A stretch of 64,000 nt of DNA from CAJXYS01 sp913063035 (GCF_050586465.1 NZ_JBOCEG010000001.1:310001-374000); one strand, 5' to 3'. Shown: positions 35,123 through 44,054, counted from the first letter of the stretch. A program made the numbers and translations. The notes: generated by a model not told the origin, from the letters alone.

Positions 35123-35871
35123 GCCCGTCCGTCTACCGCCTGACCGGTCCCATCGGCGCGACGGGCACGCTGGGCCTGATCGTTCTGCAGGCCGACGAGA
35201 CCATCGAGCAGGATTTCCGGCGTATCCTTCCGGCGCCCGACCCGGCGCTCTATGTGAGCCGCATTCCCTCGGGGGCGGATCTCAACCCCGACACCATCGC
35301 GGCCATGGAGCATGACCTGCCGCGCGCGGCCGCGCTCTTTCCCGGGGCGGCGGCGTTCGACGTGGTCGGCTATGCCTGCACCTCCGGCACCACGCTGATC
35401 GGGCCCGCGCGGGTGCGCGCGCTCGTGCAGGGTGCCTGCACGGCGCGGGACGTGGCCGATCCGTTGACCGCCGCGCGGGCCGCCCTGCGCACGCTCGGTG
35501 TCGGGGCGATCGCGCTCGTCTCCCCCTATATCGCGCCGGTCGCCGGGCCGGTGCGCCGCGCCTTCGAGGCGTCGGGCCACCCGGTGACGGCGACGGTTTC
35601 CTTTGGCGAAGAGGTGGAATCCCGCGTCGCACGGATCGACCCGGCCTCGATCCGCGCGGCGGCACTGGAGGCGGGCGCGGCGCCGGGCACCGAGGCGGTG
35701 TTCCTGTCCTGCACCAACCTGCGGACATTCGACGTCATCGACGATCTCGAGGCGGCGCTGGGCCTGCCGGTCATCAGTTCGAACCAGGCGCTGGCCTGGT
35801 ACATGATGCGCGCGATCGGGCTGTCCTGCCCGGCGGGGGCGCCGGGGCGTCTGTTTCGAGCCCGATCCTAG
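35119..35871 (+). CDS. Asp/Glu racemase-superfamily protein (maleate isomerase/EutA-like)
   Basis: A 250-residue protein of the two-cysteine racemase fold. The first catalytic Cys lies in GYACTSGTTLIG and the second in VFLSCTNLRTFDVI. The N-terminal stretch LGLIVLQADETIEQDFRRIL is typical of the maleate isomerase/arylmalonate decarboxylase/EutA branch. The ATG at 35119 overlaps the peptidase stop. It is the last gene of the operon, meeting the convergent malic enzyme by a 4-nt overlap. Racemisation, decarboxylation or isomerisation are all possible. Confidence 0.85.
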   Translation: MSPSVYRLTGPIGATGTLGLIVLQADETIEQDFRRILPAPDPALYVSRIPSGADLNPDTIAAMEHDLPRAAALFPGAAAFDVVGYACTSGTTLIGPARVRALVQGACTARDVADPLTAARAALRTLGVGAIALVSPYIAPVAGPVRRAFEASGHPVTATVSFGEEVESRVARIDPASIRAAALEAGAAPGTEAVFLSCTNLRTFDVIDDLEAALGLPVISSNQALAWYMMRAIGLSCPAGAPGRLFRARS

Positions 35872-37205
35872 GGCGCGTCGCCGGTCACGCTGTCACCGTT
35901 GCCGAACATCGCGGCCGTGACGGCCCGCACCGCGGCGATGCGCGCGATGGTGTCGTCCCAGACCTGTTCCGGTTTGCGCCGGATCCGTGCGATGCCCTCG
36001 GCCTGCGCCGAGTCCGCGGCCGCGGCGGCGACCGCGGCCGCCGATTCCATGTCGTCGAGCCGGGGAAGCAGCGCCATACCGTCCAGCCCCAGCGCACGGG
36101 CCCTGCCGACGAGCGCATGGGCCGCGGCAAGCGCGGTTCCGTCCGTGATGCGTTCTGCGCGCACGTCCAGGATCCCGCGGAAGAGCCCGGGAAAGACCAG
36201 CGCGTTATTCACCTGGTTGGGAAAATCGCTCCGCCCGGTGGCGACGATGCGCGCCCCGGCGGCCTGTGCGACCTCGGGCCAGATCTCGGGCGTGGGGTTC
36301 GCGCAGGCGAAGAGGATGGCGTCGGCAGCCATGCCGCTGACGGCGTCCGGCGGGATCACCCCCGGGCCCGGCCGCGAGAAGGCGATGCAGACATCGGCCC
36401 CGTCCAGCGCTTCCGAGATACCGCCGGGCAGGCGGTCCTTGTTCGTCTCGTTGCAGATCGCCCATTTCTCGCGCAGGCGGTTGCGGTCCCCCGCGATGTC
36501 GCCGCGATTGGCGTGGAGCAGTCCCTTGCTGTCGCAGACCCGCATCAGGTCGGGATCGGCGCCCGCCGCCTTGAGCAGGCGATAGACCGCCGTGTTGGCC
36601 GCACCGATGCCGATCAGCGCGATGCGGACCTCGCCAAGCGATTTGCCCACCACGTCGAGCGCGCTCAACAGGCCGGCCAGCGCAACCGCCGCCGTGCCCT
36701 GCTGGTCATCATGCCAGACCGGGATCGGCAGCGTGCCCTGCAGCGCCTCCAGCACGCGGAAGCATTTCGGCGTGGCGATGTCCTCGAGGTTCACGGCGCC
36801 GAAACTCGGCGTGATGGTTCGGACGAAATCGACGATCTTGCCGGGGTCCTCGGCGTCGATGCAGAGCGCCGTCGCATCGACGCCGCCCAGGTATTTGAAC
36901 AGCAGCGCCTTGCCTTCCATCACCGGCATCGCGGCCTCGGCCCCGATATCCCCAAGCCCCAGAACCCGGCTGCCGTCCGAGACGATGGCCACCCGGTCGC
37001 CGCGCCCGGTCAGTGTCCAGGCCTCGTCCGGCGTCTCGGCCACGGCACGCGCCACCGCGGCGACGCCGGGCGTGTACCAAAGCGCGAAGTCGTCGATGCC
37101 GTGGACCGGGCATTTCGGCAGGCTCTGGATCTTGCCGCGCCAGCGGCGATGCGCGTCCAGCGCGCGGGCCGCGATATCCGCACTGCGTGTTTCTGAATCC
37201 TTCAT
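35868..37205 (-). CDS. Malic enzyme (oxaloacetate-decarboxylating), short form
   Basis: Oxidative decarboxylation of malate to pyruvate with NAD(P)+. The 445-residue chain has the malic N-terminal domain (YTPGVAAVARAV, VSDGSRVLGLGDIGAEAAMPVMEGKALLFK) and the metal site NLEDIATPKCF. The Rossmann domain has IALIGIGAANTA, then FACANPTPEIWPE and TGRSDFPNQVNNALVFPG. It lacks the phosphotransacetylase-like C-terminal half of MaeB and is therefore the single-domain form. The ATG at 37205 follows a G-rich site. Cofactor preference cannot be read with certainty. Confidence 0.93.
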   Translation of the reverse strand: MKDSETRSADIAARALDAHRRWRGKIQSLPKCPVHGIDDFALWYTPGVAAVARAVAETPDEAWTLTGRGDRVAIVSDGSRVLGLGDIGAEAAMPVMEGKALLFKYLGGVDATALCIDAEDPGKIVDFVRTITPSFGAVNLEDIATPKCFRVLEALQGTLPIPVWHDDQQGTAAVALAGLLSALDVVGKSLGEVRIALIGIGAANTAVYRLLKAAGADPDLMRVCDSKGLLHANRGDIAGDRNRLREKWAICNETNKDRLPGGISEALDGADVCIAFSRPGPGVIPPDAVSGMAADAILFACANPTPEIWPEVAQAAGARIVATGRSDFPNQVNNALVFPGLFRGILDVRAERITDGTALAAAHALVGRARALGLDGMALLPRLDDMESAAAVAAAAADSAQAEGIARIRRKPEQVWDDTIARIAAVRAVTAAMFGNGDSVTGDAP

Positions 37206-37560
37206 GGCCGGCGTCCCCCCTTGATGCCGCGATCCGGACGCGGCCCGTAATCGGGCCTCTCCGCTCCGGCCGGGCGGTGGCGCGCGCTGGGCAGCTGGTC
37301 TTCGCCCGCGATCGCCGGCTTCGGTCCGCCTGGGCCGGTCTCGAACTCGAACGCAAGAGCACGCAACACACCGACGTCGGGAATGGTGCGGGCGGCGGGG
37401 ACGCCAATCAAGAAAAACTTTGCCGGGTCAGCCGCCTGCGACCTCCCGGCCGCGCCTGGAAAACCCGGGCCCATGCGGGTCGCGGCTTGCGTTCGGCGGG
37501 CGATCCCGGCGATGAAGATCGCACATGGCCCTGTGCCGACGTCGAGGAAAGGACACGCCC
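37206..37560. other. Intergenic region between divergent malic enzyme and SDR genes
   Basis: A 355-bp GC-rich gap. It must contain both promoters, but I see no convincing -35/-10 pair, no Crp/Fnr box and no protein with coding character. A weak GCCGGG/CCCGGC pairing lies beside an A-run at 37414-37418; it is too loose to call a terminator. Confidence 0.5.
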
Positions 37561-38319
37561 ATGCCGAGCGAATTCGCGATCTATCCAAGCCTGCGCGACC
37601 GCACCGTCTTTGTCACCGGGGGGGCTTCGGGCATCGGCGCCGAGGTCGTGGCGGGCTTCGCCGCGCAGGGCAGTCGTGTCGGCTTCGTCGACATGGACGC
37701 GGAGAGCGCCGACGCGCTGGCCGAGCGGTGCGGAGAAAATGTCGCCTTCGAGGTCTGCGACCTGCGCGACATCGACGGGCTCAGGGCGGGTTTCGCGGCG
37801 CTCAAGGCGCGACTGGGCCCGGCCGAGGTACTGGTCAACAACGCCGCGCGCGACGACCGTCACGACTGGCGCGAGACGACCCCGGCGTACTGGGACGACC
37901 GGATGGACACCAATCTCCGGCACATGTTCTTCGCCATGCAGGCCGTCGCGCCGGACATGATCGCGGCCGGGCGCGGCGCGATCGTCAACATGGGGTCGAA
38001 TTCGTGGTTCGAGGCGGGCGCCGGGTTTCCCGCCTACGCCACGGCCAAGGCGGCCGTACACGGGCTGACGCGGACCATGGCGCGGGAACTCGGCCCGCAC
38101 CGTATCCGCGTCAACACCGTGGTGCCGGGATGGATCATGACCGAACGGCAAAAGACGCTCTGGGCCACGCCGGAGGCGCTTGAAAAACACCGGCAGGGGC
38201 AATGCCTGCCGGACCTGATCGATCCCGTCTATGTCGCCCGTATGGTGATCTTCCTTGCCTCCGACGACGCGGCGATGTGCACGGCGAACAACTACATGGT
38301 CGAAGCCGGCTCGATCTGA
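37561..38319 (+). CDS. Short-chain dehydrogenase, sugar 1-dehydrogenase type
   Basis: A 252-residue NAD(P)-dependent SDR. It has the cofactor motif TGGASGIG, the NNAARDDRHDW segment, the catalytic Ser in NMGSNSW, and Tyr/Lys in YATAKAAVHG. The opening YPSLRDRTVFVTGG, the paired NLRHMFFAMQAVAP, and the closing LASDDAAMCTANNY closely recall D-xylose/L-arabinose/galactose 1-dehydrogenases of the Weimberg/Dahms pathways. The ATG at 37561 follows GAAAGG. No sugar lactonase or dehydratase is adjacent, so the sugar is open. Confidence 0.88.
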   Translation: MPSEFAIYPSLRDRTVFVTGGASGIGAEVVAGFAAQGSRVGFVDMDAESADALAERCGENVAFEVCDLRDIDGLRAGFAALKARLGPAEVLVNNAARDDRHDWRETTPAYWDDRMDTNLRHMFFAMQAVAPDMIAAGRGAIVNMGSNSWFEAGAGFPAYATAKAAVHGLTRTMARELGPHRIRVNTVVPGWIMTERQKTLWATPEALEKHRQGQCLPDLIDPVYVARMVIFLASDDAAMCTANNYMVEAGSI

Positions 38320-38351
38320 GCCGCGCCGGGACGGGCGGGGGCGGGGCGCGC

Positions 38352-38531
38352 ATGCACCCGATCATCGCGATGTGGAGCCATCCGCGGTCCGTGTCGACCG
38401 CGACCGAGCGCATCATGCGCGAGCGCGACGCCTTCGCGGCGCTGGTCGCCGAGAGGTCGCAATTCGCGGACAATCTCGACCATCACCGGCCGTTCCACCT
38501 GCGCTTCGGCGAGATCGCGCGGCGCGGCTGA
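38352..38531 (+). pseudogene. Truncated sulfotransferase-family gene
   Basis: A 59-residue frame that begins like a full sulfotransferase-family protein (MHPIIAMWSHPRSVSTATERIMRERDAF), the N-terminal PAPS-binding loop of a family usually near 230-250 residues. It breaks off after this motif. The rest (AALVAERSQFADNLDHHRPFHLRFGEIARRG) does not continue the fold and may be joined sequence from the original 3' end after an internal deletion. It starts 33 nt after the SDR stop. A functional protein is unlikely. Confidence 0.6.
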
Positions 38532-38658
38532 CGCGGTCCGGTCCTGCCCGGTTGACCCGGGGCGGCGACTCAGGCAGTGGGGCGGCTTCGCCGGCCTCGG
38601 GACGGGTTCGCCTGCCCTGGTCACGTCCCATGCGACCGAAACACGCAAGGATCTCGAT

Positions 38659-39924
38659 ATGCTGCGGGTTCTGGGAAGCGTCTGGGCGCTGCTGATCGGC
38701 ATGATCCTGATCATGATCGGCAACGGGATGCAGTCGACCCTGATGGGGGTGCGCGGCGGCATCGAGGGGTTTTCCACCTCGGCGCTCTCGATCATCACGG
38801 CGGGCTATTTCGTGGGCTTCCTGGCCGGCTCGCGGGCGGCGCCCGTCATGATCCGCCGCGTGGGCCATGTCCGCGTCTTCGCCGCGCTCGGCTCGTTCAT
38901 GTCGGCGGGGCTGATCGCCTTTCCGCTGATCGCGGACCCGGTCGTCTGGACGGTCTTGCGGGTGATCCTGGGGTTCTGTCTCTCGGGGGTCTACGTGACC
39001 GCCGAGAGCTGGCTCAACAACGCCGCCGACAACCAGACCCGTGGCAAGGTGCTGTCGGCCTACATGATCGCCCAGACGCTGGGCATGGTCACGGCGCAGG
39101 GGCTGTTGAACCTGGCCGATGCGGCGGGCTTCGTTCTTTTCGTCCTGTCCTCGATCCTCGTCTCGCTGTCCTTCGCGCCGATCCTGCTGTCGGCCTCGCC
39201 TGTGCCCGTGACCGAGGCGACCCGGGCCATGACGCTGGCGCAGCTGTACCGGCGCTCGCCGCTCGGCACGGTGGGCACGCTGCTTCTGGGCGGGGTGTTT
39301 GCCGCGCAGATGGGCATGGCGGCGGTCTACGGGGCCAAGGCCGGCCTGGCGGTCGGGCAGGTCTCGGCCTTCATCGCGGCGATCTTCGTCGGCTCGCTGG
39401 CGCTGCAATACCCCATCGGCTGGCTGTCGGACCGGATGGACCGGCGGCTGCTGATCCTCGTGCTCGGTGTGACGGGGGCGGCGGCCACTTGGGCGGGATT
39501 CGTGTCGGGCGGGGCGCTGCCCCTCTTGCTGGGGGCGGCGTTCCTGATGGGCGGCATGGCGAACCCGCTCTATTCGCTGCTGATCGCCTACACGAACGAC
39601 TACCTCGAGCTGGAGGAAATGCCCGCCGCCTCGAGCGCGCTGGTCTTCATTTACGGCATCGGTGCCATCGCCGGGCCGCTGGTGACCGGCGGCGTCATGA
39701 ACGTCGTTGGGCCGGATGGCTTCTGGCTGGTGCTGTCGGCGCTGTTCCTGGCGATCGCGGGCTACGCGGCCTGGCGCATGACCCGCCGCCCGGCGATCCC
39801 CGTCGAAGAGACCGGCGCCTATGTGGGCGTTTTGCCGACCTCGTCGCCGGTGGCGGTCGAGGCCGCGCAGGAATGGGTCATCGACAATGCCGAGGAGGCC
39901 GGCGAGGACGAGGCCGACCTCTAG
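38659..39924 (+). CDS. MFS transporter (YcaD-like)
   Basis: A 421-residue permease with 12 predicted membrane segments. The first half has the loop GSRAAPVMIRRVGHVRVF and the ESWLNNAADNQTRGKVLSAYM stretch typical of the YcaD branch; the inter-domain loop carries YRRSPLG. The tail is acidic and cytoplasmic (DNAEEAGEDEADL). The substrate is not known. It is the only complete gene between the truncated sulfotransferase and the convergent RcnB-like gene. Confidence 0.9.
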   Translation: MLRVLGSVWALLIGMILIMIGNGMQSTLMGVRGGIEGFSTSALSIITAGYFVGFLAGSRAAPVMIRRVGHVRVFAALGSFMSAGLIAFPLIADPVVWTVLRVILGFCLSGVYVTAESWLNNAADNQTRGKVLSAYMIAQTLGMVTAQGLLNLADAAGFVLFVLSSILVSLSFAPILLSASPVPVTEATRAMTLAQLYRRSPLGTVGTLLLGGVFAAQMGMAAVYGAKAGLAVGQVSAFIAAIFVGSLALQYPIGWLSDRMDRRLLILVLGVTGAAATWAGFVSGGALPLLLGAAFLMGGMANPLYSLLIAYTNDYLELEEMPAASSALVFIYGIGAIAGPLVTGGVMNVVGPDGFWLVLSALFLAIAGYAAWRMTRRPAIPVEETGAYVGVLPTSSPVAVEAAQEWVIDNAEEAGEDEADL

Positions 39925-39943
39925 GGCCCGACCGCCCGCGCCG

Positions 39944-40267
39944 TCAGTCGAGCACCGCGCCGACCGCGCCGATCAGGTCGAGCACTTCGCGCGTCTCCTC
40001 GTCGACACGCACCACCTGGTCGCCGATCCGGTAATAGGTGCCGTCGCGGTCGAGGCCATAGCGCCAGGGCCGGTCGATGCGACGGTAATCGCCGTCGATC
40101 CTGTCGCCCACGCGGTAGGGTGGGCCTTTCTTCGCCAGGCCGGGCGGAACGCAGGCCGGATCCTTCTTGGCGAGCCCGGGCGGACATCCCCCCGGCGGGT
40201 CCGCGGCCACGAAGGTGGTCGAGAGGAGCAGGCCGCCAAGCAGGCCGATGAGGGCGCCGATACGCAT
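39944..40267 (-). CDS. RcnB-like small exported protein
   Basis: A 107-residue protein with an N-terminal signal peptide (cleavage likely after TTFVAA). Two CPPGLAKK/VPPGLAKKG repeats follow, then a compact C-terminal domain (YRVGDRIDGDYRRI, YYRIGDQVVRVDEETREVLDLIG). This matches the small periplasmic RcnB-like family common in Rhodobacteraceae; RcnB proper affects nickel/cobalt export in E. coli. A strong AAAGGAG precedes the ATG. No metal exporter is adjacent, so a metal role is only inferred. Confidence 0.8.
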   Translation of the reverse strand: MRIGALIGLLGGLLLSTTFVAADPPGGCPPGLAKKDPACVPPGLAKKGPPYRVGDRIDGDYRRIDRPWRYGLDRDGTYYRIGDQVVRVDEETREVLDLIGAVGAVLD

Positions 40268-40536
40268 GAGGACTCCTTTCTTCCGGTCTCGGTCACGGCG
40301 AGGCCGCTATGCGGCGTAGCATACGCATGGCCCGCGCCGCTGTCCCGCCGACTGTCCTCGCGCCGGCGGATCGCCGCCGTCCCGGCCGCGCTTGCCGTAA
40401 CGGCCCGGGCGCCACCGTGGTTCCCGCCATCGTGGCGCCCATGCGCGATTCCGGCCCGCCCGCGTGTTTTGTCTCGCACGGCATTGAATCGCGGCCGGAA
40501 ACCCGCGATATCCGCGGTGCAGCAAGGAGAGAGCGC

Positions 40537-41157
40537 TTGAATCAGGATCCCGACACCCCGCGCAGGGCCTCTCTGTCGCTGCCGATCCTGAGAACGTCGC
40601 GCGCGCTCGAGGAGGCGGGCACGCTGACGCTCGGCAATCTGCTCGCGGCGCTGGGCGAGCGATCCTTCGGCTGGGCGCTGTTGGTGTTCTCGCTGATCAC
40701 GCTCCTGCCGCTGCCACCAGGCTCTTCGCTGGTGACCGCGCTGCCGGTGATGGTGGCCACGGCACAGATGGCGCTGGGCTTTCCCTATGTGCGGCTGCCC
40801 TGGGTGCTGGCGCGCATCCGCATCGATCATGCCAAGCTGCGCCGGACGCTTCTGCGCCTGCGGCCGGTCACCCGCCGGCTCGAGCGGATCCTGCGCCCCC
40901 GCTCGCGTCACATCTTCTCGGCCCGCTACGAACGGGCGCTCGGCGTCGCGCTCTTCGCCATCGCCTTCACGCTGTTCCTGCCCGTGCCGGGCAGCGGCTG
41001 GTTTCCGGCGGTGGCGCTGTTCATTTTCGGGGTCGGCCTGATCGAACGCGATGGCCTGGTCGCGGCCTTCGGCCTGGTGTTCGGCGCCGGCGCGATGGCG
41101 CTGACGCTGTTCATCATCCTGTCGCTCGCCAGCGGGGCGGAGACGTTGCTTCAGTGA
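40537..41157 (+). CDS. exoD: Exopolysaccharide synthesis protein ExoD (TTG start)
   Basis: A 206-residue inner-membrane protein of the ExoD family. Hydrophobic segments lie near residues 45-85 and 130-200, with the conserved SFGWALLVFSLITLLPLPPGSS and FLPVPGSGWFPAVALFIFGVGLIERDG stretches. The start is called at TTG (40537) because AAGGAGAG lies 5 nt upstream and family similarity begins there. The next upstream ATG in frame would add 76 Arg/Pro-rich residues. ExoD influences exopolysaccharide and alkali tolerance in rhizobia; the molecular activity is unclear. Confidence 0.87.
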   Translation: MNQDPDTPRRASLSLPILRTSRALEEAGTLTLGNLLAALGERSFGWALLVFSLITLLPLPPGSSLVTALPVMVATAQMALGFPYVRLPWVLARIRIDHAKLRRTLLRLRPVTRRLERILRPRSRHIFSARYERALGVALFAIAFTLFLPVPGSGWFPAVALFIFGVGLIERDGLVAAFGLVFGAGAMALTLFIILSLASGAETLLQ

Positions 41158-41287
41158 CGCCGTCACCGCACCGCCTGACGGGCCGAAGACGGGACAATCC
41201 CGGCGTGATGCACTAGGTTCAGGGCTAGAGGGGCCTGCGCCGGTGTCCGACCGGCGTGCGGGCCGCGCGGACAGAGGAGAACGCGCC

Positions 41288-41761
41288 ATGACAGACATGA
41301 CCCGTCGCAGCCTGCTTGTCGGGGCGGCAAGCCTTGCCGCGACCGCGCCGGCCGCCCTGCGCGCGCAGGGCGCGGCCCCCGGGATCCACGTTCTGAAGGA
41401 TCCGAACTGCGGATGCTGCATGGCCTGGGTCCGCATCCTGCAGGATGCCGGTTTCGAGGTGACCACCGAGGACAGCTACGGCGCGCTCCTCGTGCGTCAC
41501 AAGCTCGACAACGGCATCCCGCCGGCGATGGCCTCGTGCCACACCGCGGAAATCGCGGGCTACATGATCGAGGGCCATGTGCCGGCGTCCGATATCCGCC
41601 GCCTGCTGCGCGAACGTCCCGACGCGGTCGGCCTGGCCGTGCCGGGCATGCCCTACGGGTCACCCGGCATGGGACCGGAAGACAGGCGCGAGGCCTATGA
41701 CGTGTTCCTCATCCGGCGTGACGGGACAACCGAGGTCTTCACGCGTTACGCGGCCGCCTGA
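41288..41761 (+). CDS. DUF411 exported metal-binding protein
   Basis: A 157-residue protein with a Tat-type signal (TRRSLLVGAASLAATAPAALRA). A thioredoxin-like CGCC site follows at Cys41/43/44 (LKDPNCGCCMAW). The family motifs VRHKLDNGIPPAMASCHTAEIAGYMIEGHVPASDIRRLL and GLAVPGMPYGSPGM are intact. These proteins are often encoded with copper or other metal resistance genes and probably bind metal in the periplasm. Here it stands alone between exoD and a methyltransferase. The ATG at 41288 keeps the signal intact. Confidence 0.9.
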   Translation: MTDMTRRSLLVGAASLAATAPAALRAQGAAPGIHVLKDPNCGCCMAWVRILQDAGFEVTTEDSYGALLVRHKLDNGIPPAMASCHTAEIAGYMIEGHVPASDIRRLLRERPDAVGLAVPGMPYGSPGMGPEDRREAYDVFLIRRDGTTEVFTRYAAA

Positions 41762-41939
41762 CCCCGGAACGCGCGGCGCGGATCGACGCGGATTTCCCCG
41801 GCCGGCCGCGGACCTGAACCGGGCGCCGCGGACGCCGCCGGCGGAAAATTTCCGGAACGCGGTCTTTGCGTGTATGATTGACCATGTTTCCCAGCGTGCG
41901 TGCAGTCGCGTTCCCGCCCGAGAATCCGGAGGTCAAGCC

Positions 41940-42758
41940 ATGCCCGCATACGAGGATTTTGCCGCGCTCGAACAGGAGGGCTGGACACGCGCGGACACGG
42001 CGCAGGGCTATGTCGACCTGTTCGCGCCTGCCAGCGACATGGCGATCCCGGCGATCCGGGACGCGCTGCGCGATCCCGGGCCGGTGCTCGATCTCTGCTG
42101 CGGCCAGGGCAACGTCACGGAGGCCCTGCTGCGCGACGGGCACCAGGTCACGAGCGTCGATTTTTCCGCCGCGATGCTGGGGCATGCGCGCCGCCGCGTA
42201 CCCGGCGGCAGTTTCGTCGAGGCCGACGCCCAGGATCTGCCCTTTCCCGACGGAACCTTTGGGACCGTCGTGTGCAGTTTCGGGTTGATGCACGTCCCCG
42301 ACCAGCCACGGGCGCTGGCCGAGATCGGTCGCGTGCTGGCCCCCGGCGGCCGGTTCGTCATGACCTGCTGGGCGGGGCCGGACGTCTCGCCGGTGTTCCG
42401 GCTGTTCTACGGCAGTATGCGCGACCACGGTGCCGCCGGCGTCAGCCTGCCGGACTCGCCTGACTTTCACCAGTTCGCCGATGCGGCGACCGCGCGCGGT
42501 TTGCTGGAGGAGGCCGGGCTCGCGCTGGAAAGCAGTCAGCCGGTCGATTGCCATTGGTGGCTGGAGCAGGCGGATGATCTCTTCGAGATATTCCGGCAGG
42601 GGGCGCCGCGGGCCGGCTACCTGCTGCGTCAGCAACCGCCTGAGGCTTTGAGCGCCCTGCGCGCGGCGATCGCTGCGGGCGCGCGGGAGAGCTTCGCCGA
42701 CGGCGCCGGTCTGCGCGTGCCGATGCCGGCAGTCATGGTGATCGCGTCCCGGCCCTGA
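41940..42758 (+). CDS. Class I SAM-dependent methyltransferase
   Basis: A 272-residue Rossmann-like methyltransferase of the UbiE/Methyltransf_11 type. Motif I is VLDLCCGQGNVTEAL, the acidic ribose-binding residue is in VTSVDFSAAML, and motif IV is FGTVVCSFGLMHVPD followed by LAPGGRFVMTCW. The N-terminus FAALEQEGWTRADTAQGYVDLFAP is a helical lid. The substrate is unknown. The ATG at 41940 is the first in frame within the conserved region and is preceded by CGGAGGTCAAGCC. Confidence 0.88.
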   Translation: MPAYEDFAALEQEGWTRADTAQGYVDLFAPASDMAIPAIRDALRDPGPVLDLCCGQGNVTEALLRDGHQVTSVDFSAAMLGHARRRVPGGSFVEADAQDLPFPDGTFGTVVCSFGLMHVPDQPRALAEIGRVLAPGGRFVMTCWAGPDVSPVFRLFYGSMRDHGAAGVSLPDSPDFHQFADAATARGLLEEAGLALESSQPVDCHWWLEQADDLFEIFRQGAPRAGYLLRQQPPEALSALRAAIAAGARESFADGAGLRVPMPAVMVIASRP

Positions 42759-42823
42759 ACCGGCGTTGATTTTCCCGCGCCGCGGTCCAGTTCGCCCTGC
42801 ATGCGACATGCGGAGACGCTTTC

Positions 42824-44047
42824 ATGACAGGATTTCCCCAGGCCAGCCGGGCCGCCGGCCTGGCGCGGCTTGCGGCCTTCGCGCCGCGGATGGGCACGCG
42901 CTATGCGCGGGGGCGCAATTTCGACCGCGGCCCGGGCGCGCACCGGGACGTGTCGATGCTCTCGCCGTATCTGCGCCGCCGCCTGGTGACCGAGCGCGAG
43001 GCGGTCGCGGCCGCCGTCGATGCGCATGGCCCGGAAGCGGCCGAAAAATTCATCCAGGAGGTGATCTGGCGGGGCTATTTCAAGGGCTGGCTGGAACGCC
43101 GCCCGGGCGTTTGGGACAGCTATCGCGACGGTCTCCACCGGGACCTCGTCGCGCTCGAGGCGGATCGCAGGCTGTGCCGGGCTGTCGCCGCGGCCGAGGC
43201 GGGCGAGACCGGCCTGGCCTGTTTCGACTCCTGGGCTGCGGAACTGGTCGAGACCGGCTACCTGCACAATCACGCGCGGATGTGGTTCGCCTCGATCTGG
43301 ATCTTCACCCTGGGCCTGCCATGGCGCGTCGGGGCCGATTTCTTTCTCCGCCATCTTCTGGACGGCGACCCGGCCTCGAACACCCTGGGCTGGCGCTGGG
43401 TCGCCGGTCTACACACGCGGGGAAAGGCCTACAAGGCCGAGGCGTGGAACATCGCGAAATTCACCGACCGGCGGTTTGCCCCGCGTGAGGCGGATCTGTG
43501 CGAGGCCCTTCCGGATCTGGCCGGCGCCGAGGAACCGCACGGCCTGCCCGATGTCGCGCCGCTGCGCCCCTTCGCGGTGCCCGATCCGAGTCTCCCCGCC
43601 GCGCTACTCCTGACCGAGGAAGATTGCTGCCCCGGGGATTTCGACGCCGGGGCGCTCGATCTGCGTGCGGTCGCCACGCTCGCGGCCAGTCACCTGCGCT
43701 CGCCCCGGTCCGTGGCGCCGCATGTCGCGGCGTTCGACGACGCGGCGCGCGCGGATGCCTTGGCACGGCTCGGGCGCGACGGCGCCGCCCTGCATGCCGG
43801 GGTGCCGGACGACCTGGCCCGATGGGCCGCCCGCGCCGGGGCCCGGCAGATCGTCACGCCCTACGTTCCGCGCGGTCCCCTCCGGGACTGGCTGGACGCG
43901 GCGCAACCGGCGCTCGACCGCGCGGGGATCGTCCTGGCGGAATGGCGGCGCGATTGGGACGGCCTGATCTGGCCGCATGCGACGGCGGGCTTCTTCAAGG
44001 TGAAAAAGAAGATCCCCGCCATCCTCGAGGCCGCCGGCCTCGACTGA
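42824..44047 (+). CDS. Photolyase/cryptochrome-related flavoprotein with apparently swapped domain order
   Basis: A 407-residue protein. Residues about 40-225 match the FAD-binding helical domain of photolyases (LSPYLRRRLVTEREAV, FIQEVIWRGYFKGWLE, YLHNHARMWFASIWIF, GDPASNTLGWRWVAGLHTRGKAY, NIAKFT). The usual N-terminal alpha/beta antenna domain is missing in front. Residues about 240-407 instead look like an alpha/beta domain placed after it (LPAALLLTEEDC, ARWAARAGARQIVTPYVPRGPLRDWLD, IVLAEWRRDWDGLIWPHATAGFFKVKKKIP). DNA repair or light sensing is possible. It converges on the PxpC gene with a 7-nt gap. Confidence 0.85.
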   Translation: MTGFPQASRAAGLARLAAFAPRMGTRYARGRNFDRGPGAHRDVSMLSPYLRRRLVTEREAVAAAVDAHGPEAAEKFIQEVIWRGYFKGWLERRPGVWDSYRDGLHRDLVALEADRRLCRAVAAAEAGETGLACFDSWAAELVETGYLHNHARMWFASIWIFTLGLPWRVGADFFLRHLLDGDPASNTLGWRWVAGLHTRGKAYKAEAWNIAKFTDRRFAPREADLCEALPDLAGAEEPHGLPDVAPLRPFAVPDPSLPAALLLTEEDCCPGDFDAGALDLRAVATLAASHLRSPRSVAPHVAAFDDAARADALARLGRDGAALHAGVPDDLARWAARAGARQIVTPYVPRGPLRDWLDAAQPALDRAGIVLAEWRRDWDGLIWPHATAGFFKVKKKIPAILEAAGLD

Positions 44048-44054
44048 TCGCCCG

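Noticed and set aside
37412..37450. Minus-strand terminator in the malic enzyme/SDR gap
   Set aside because: Only a 6-bp stem with a 17-nt loop, and no leftward gene ends there.
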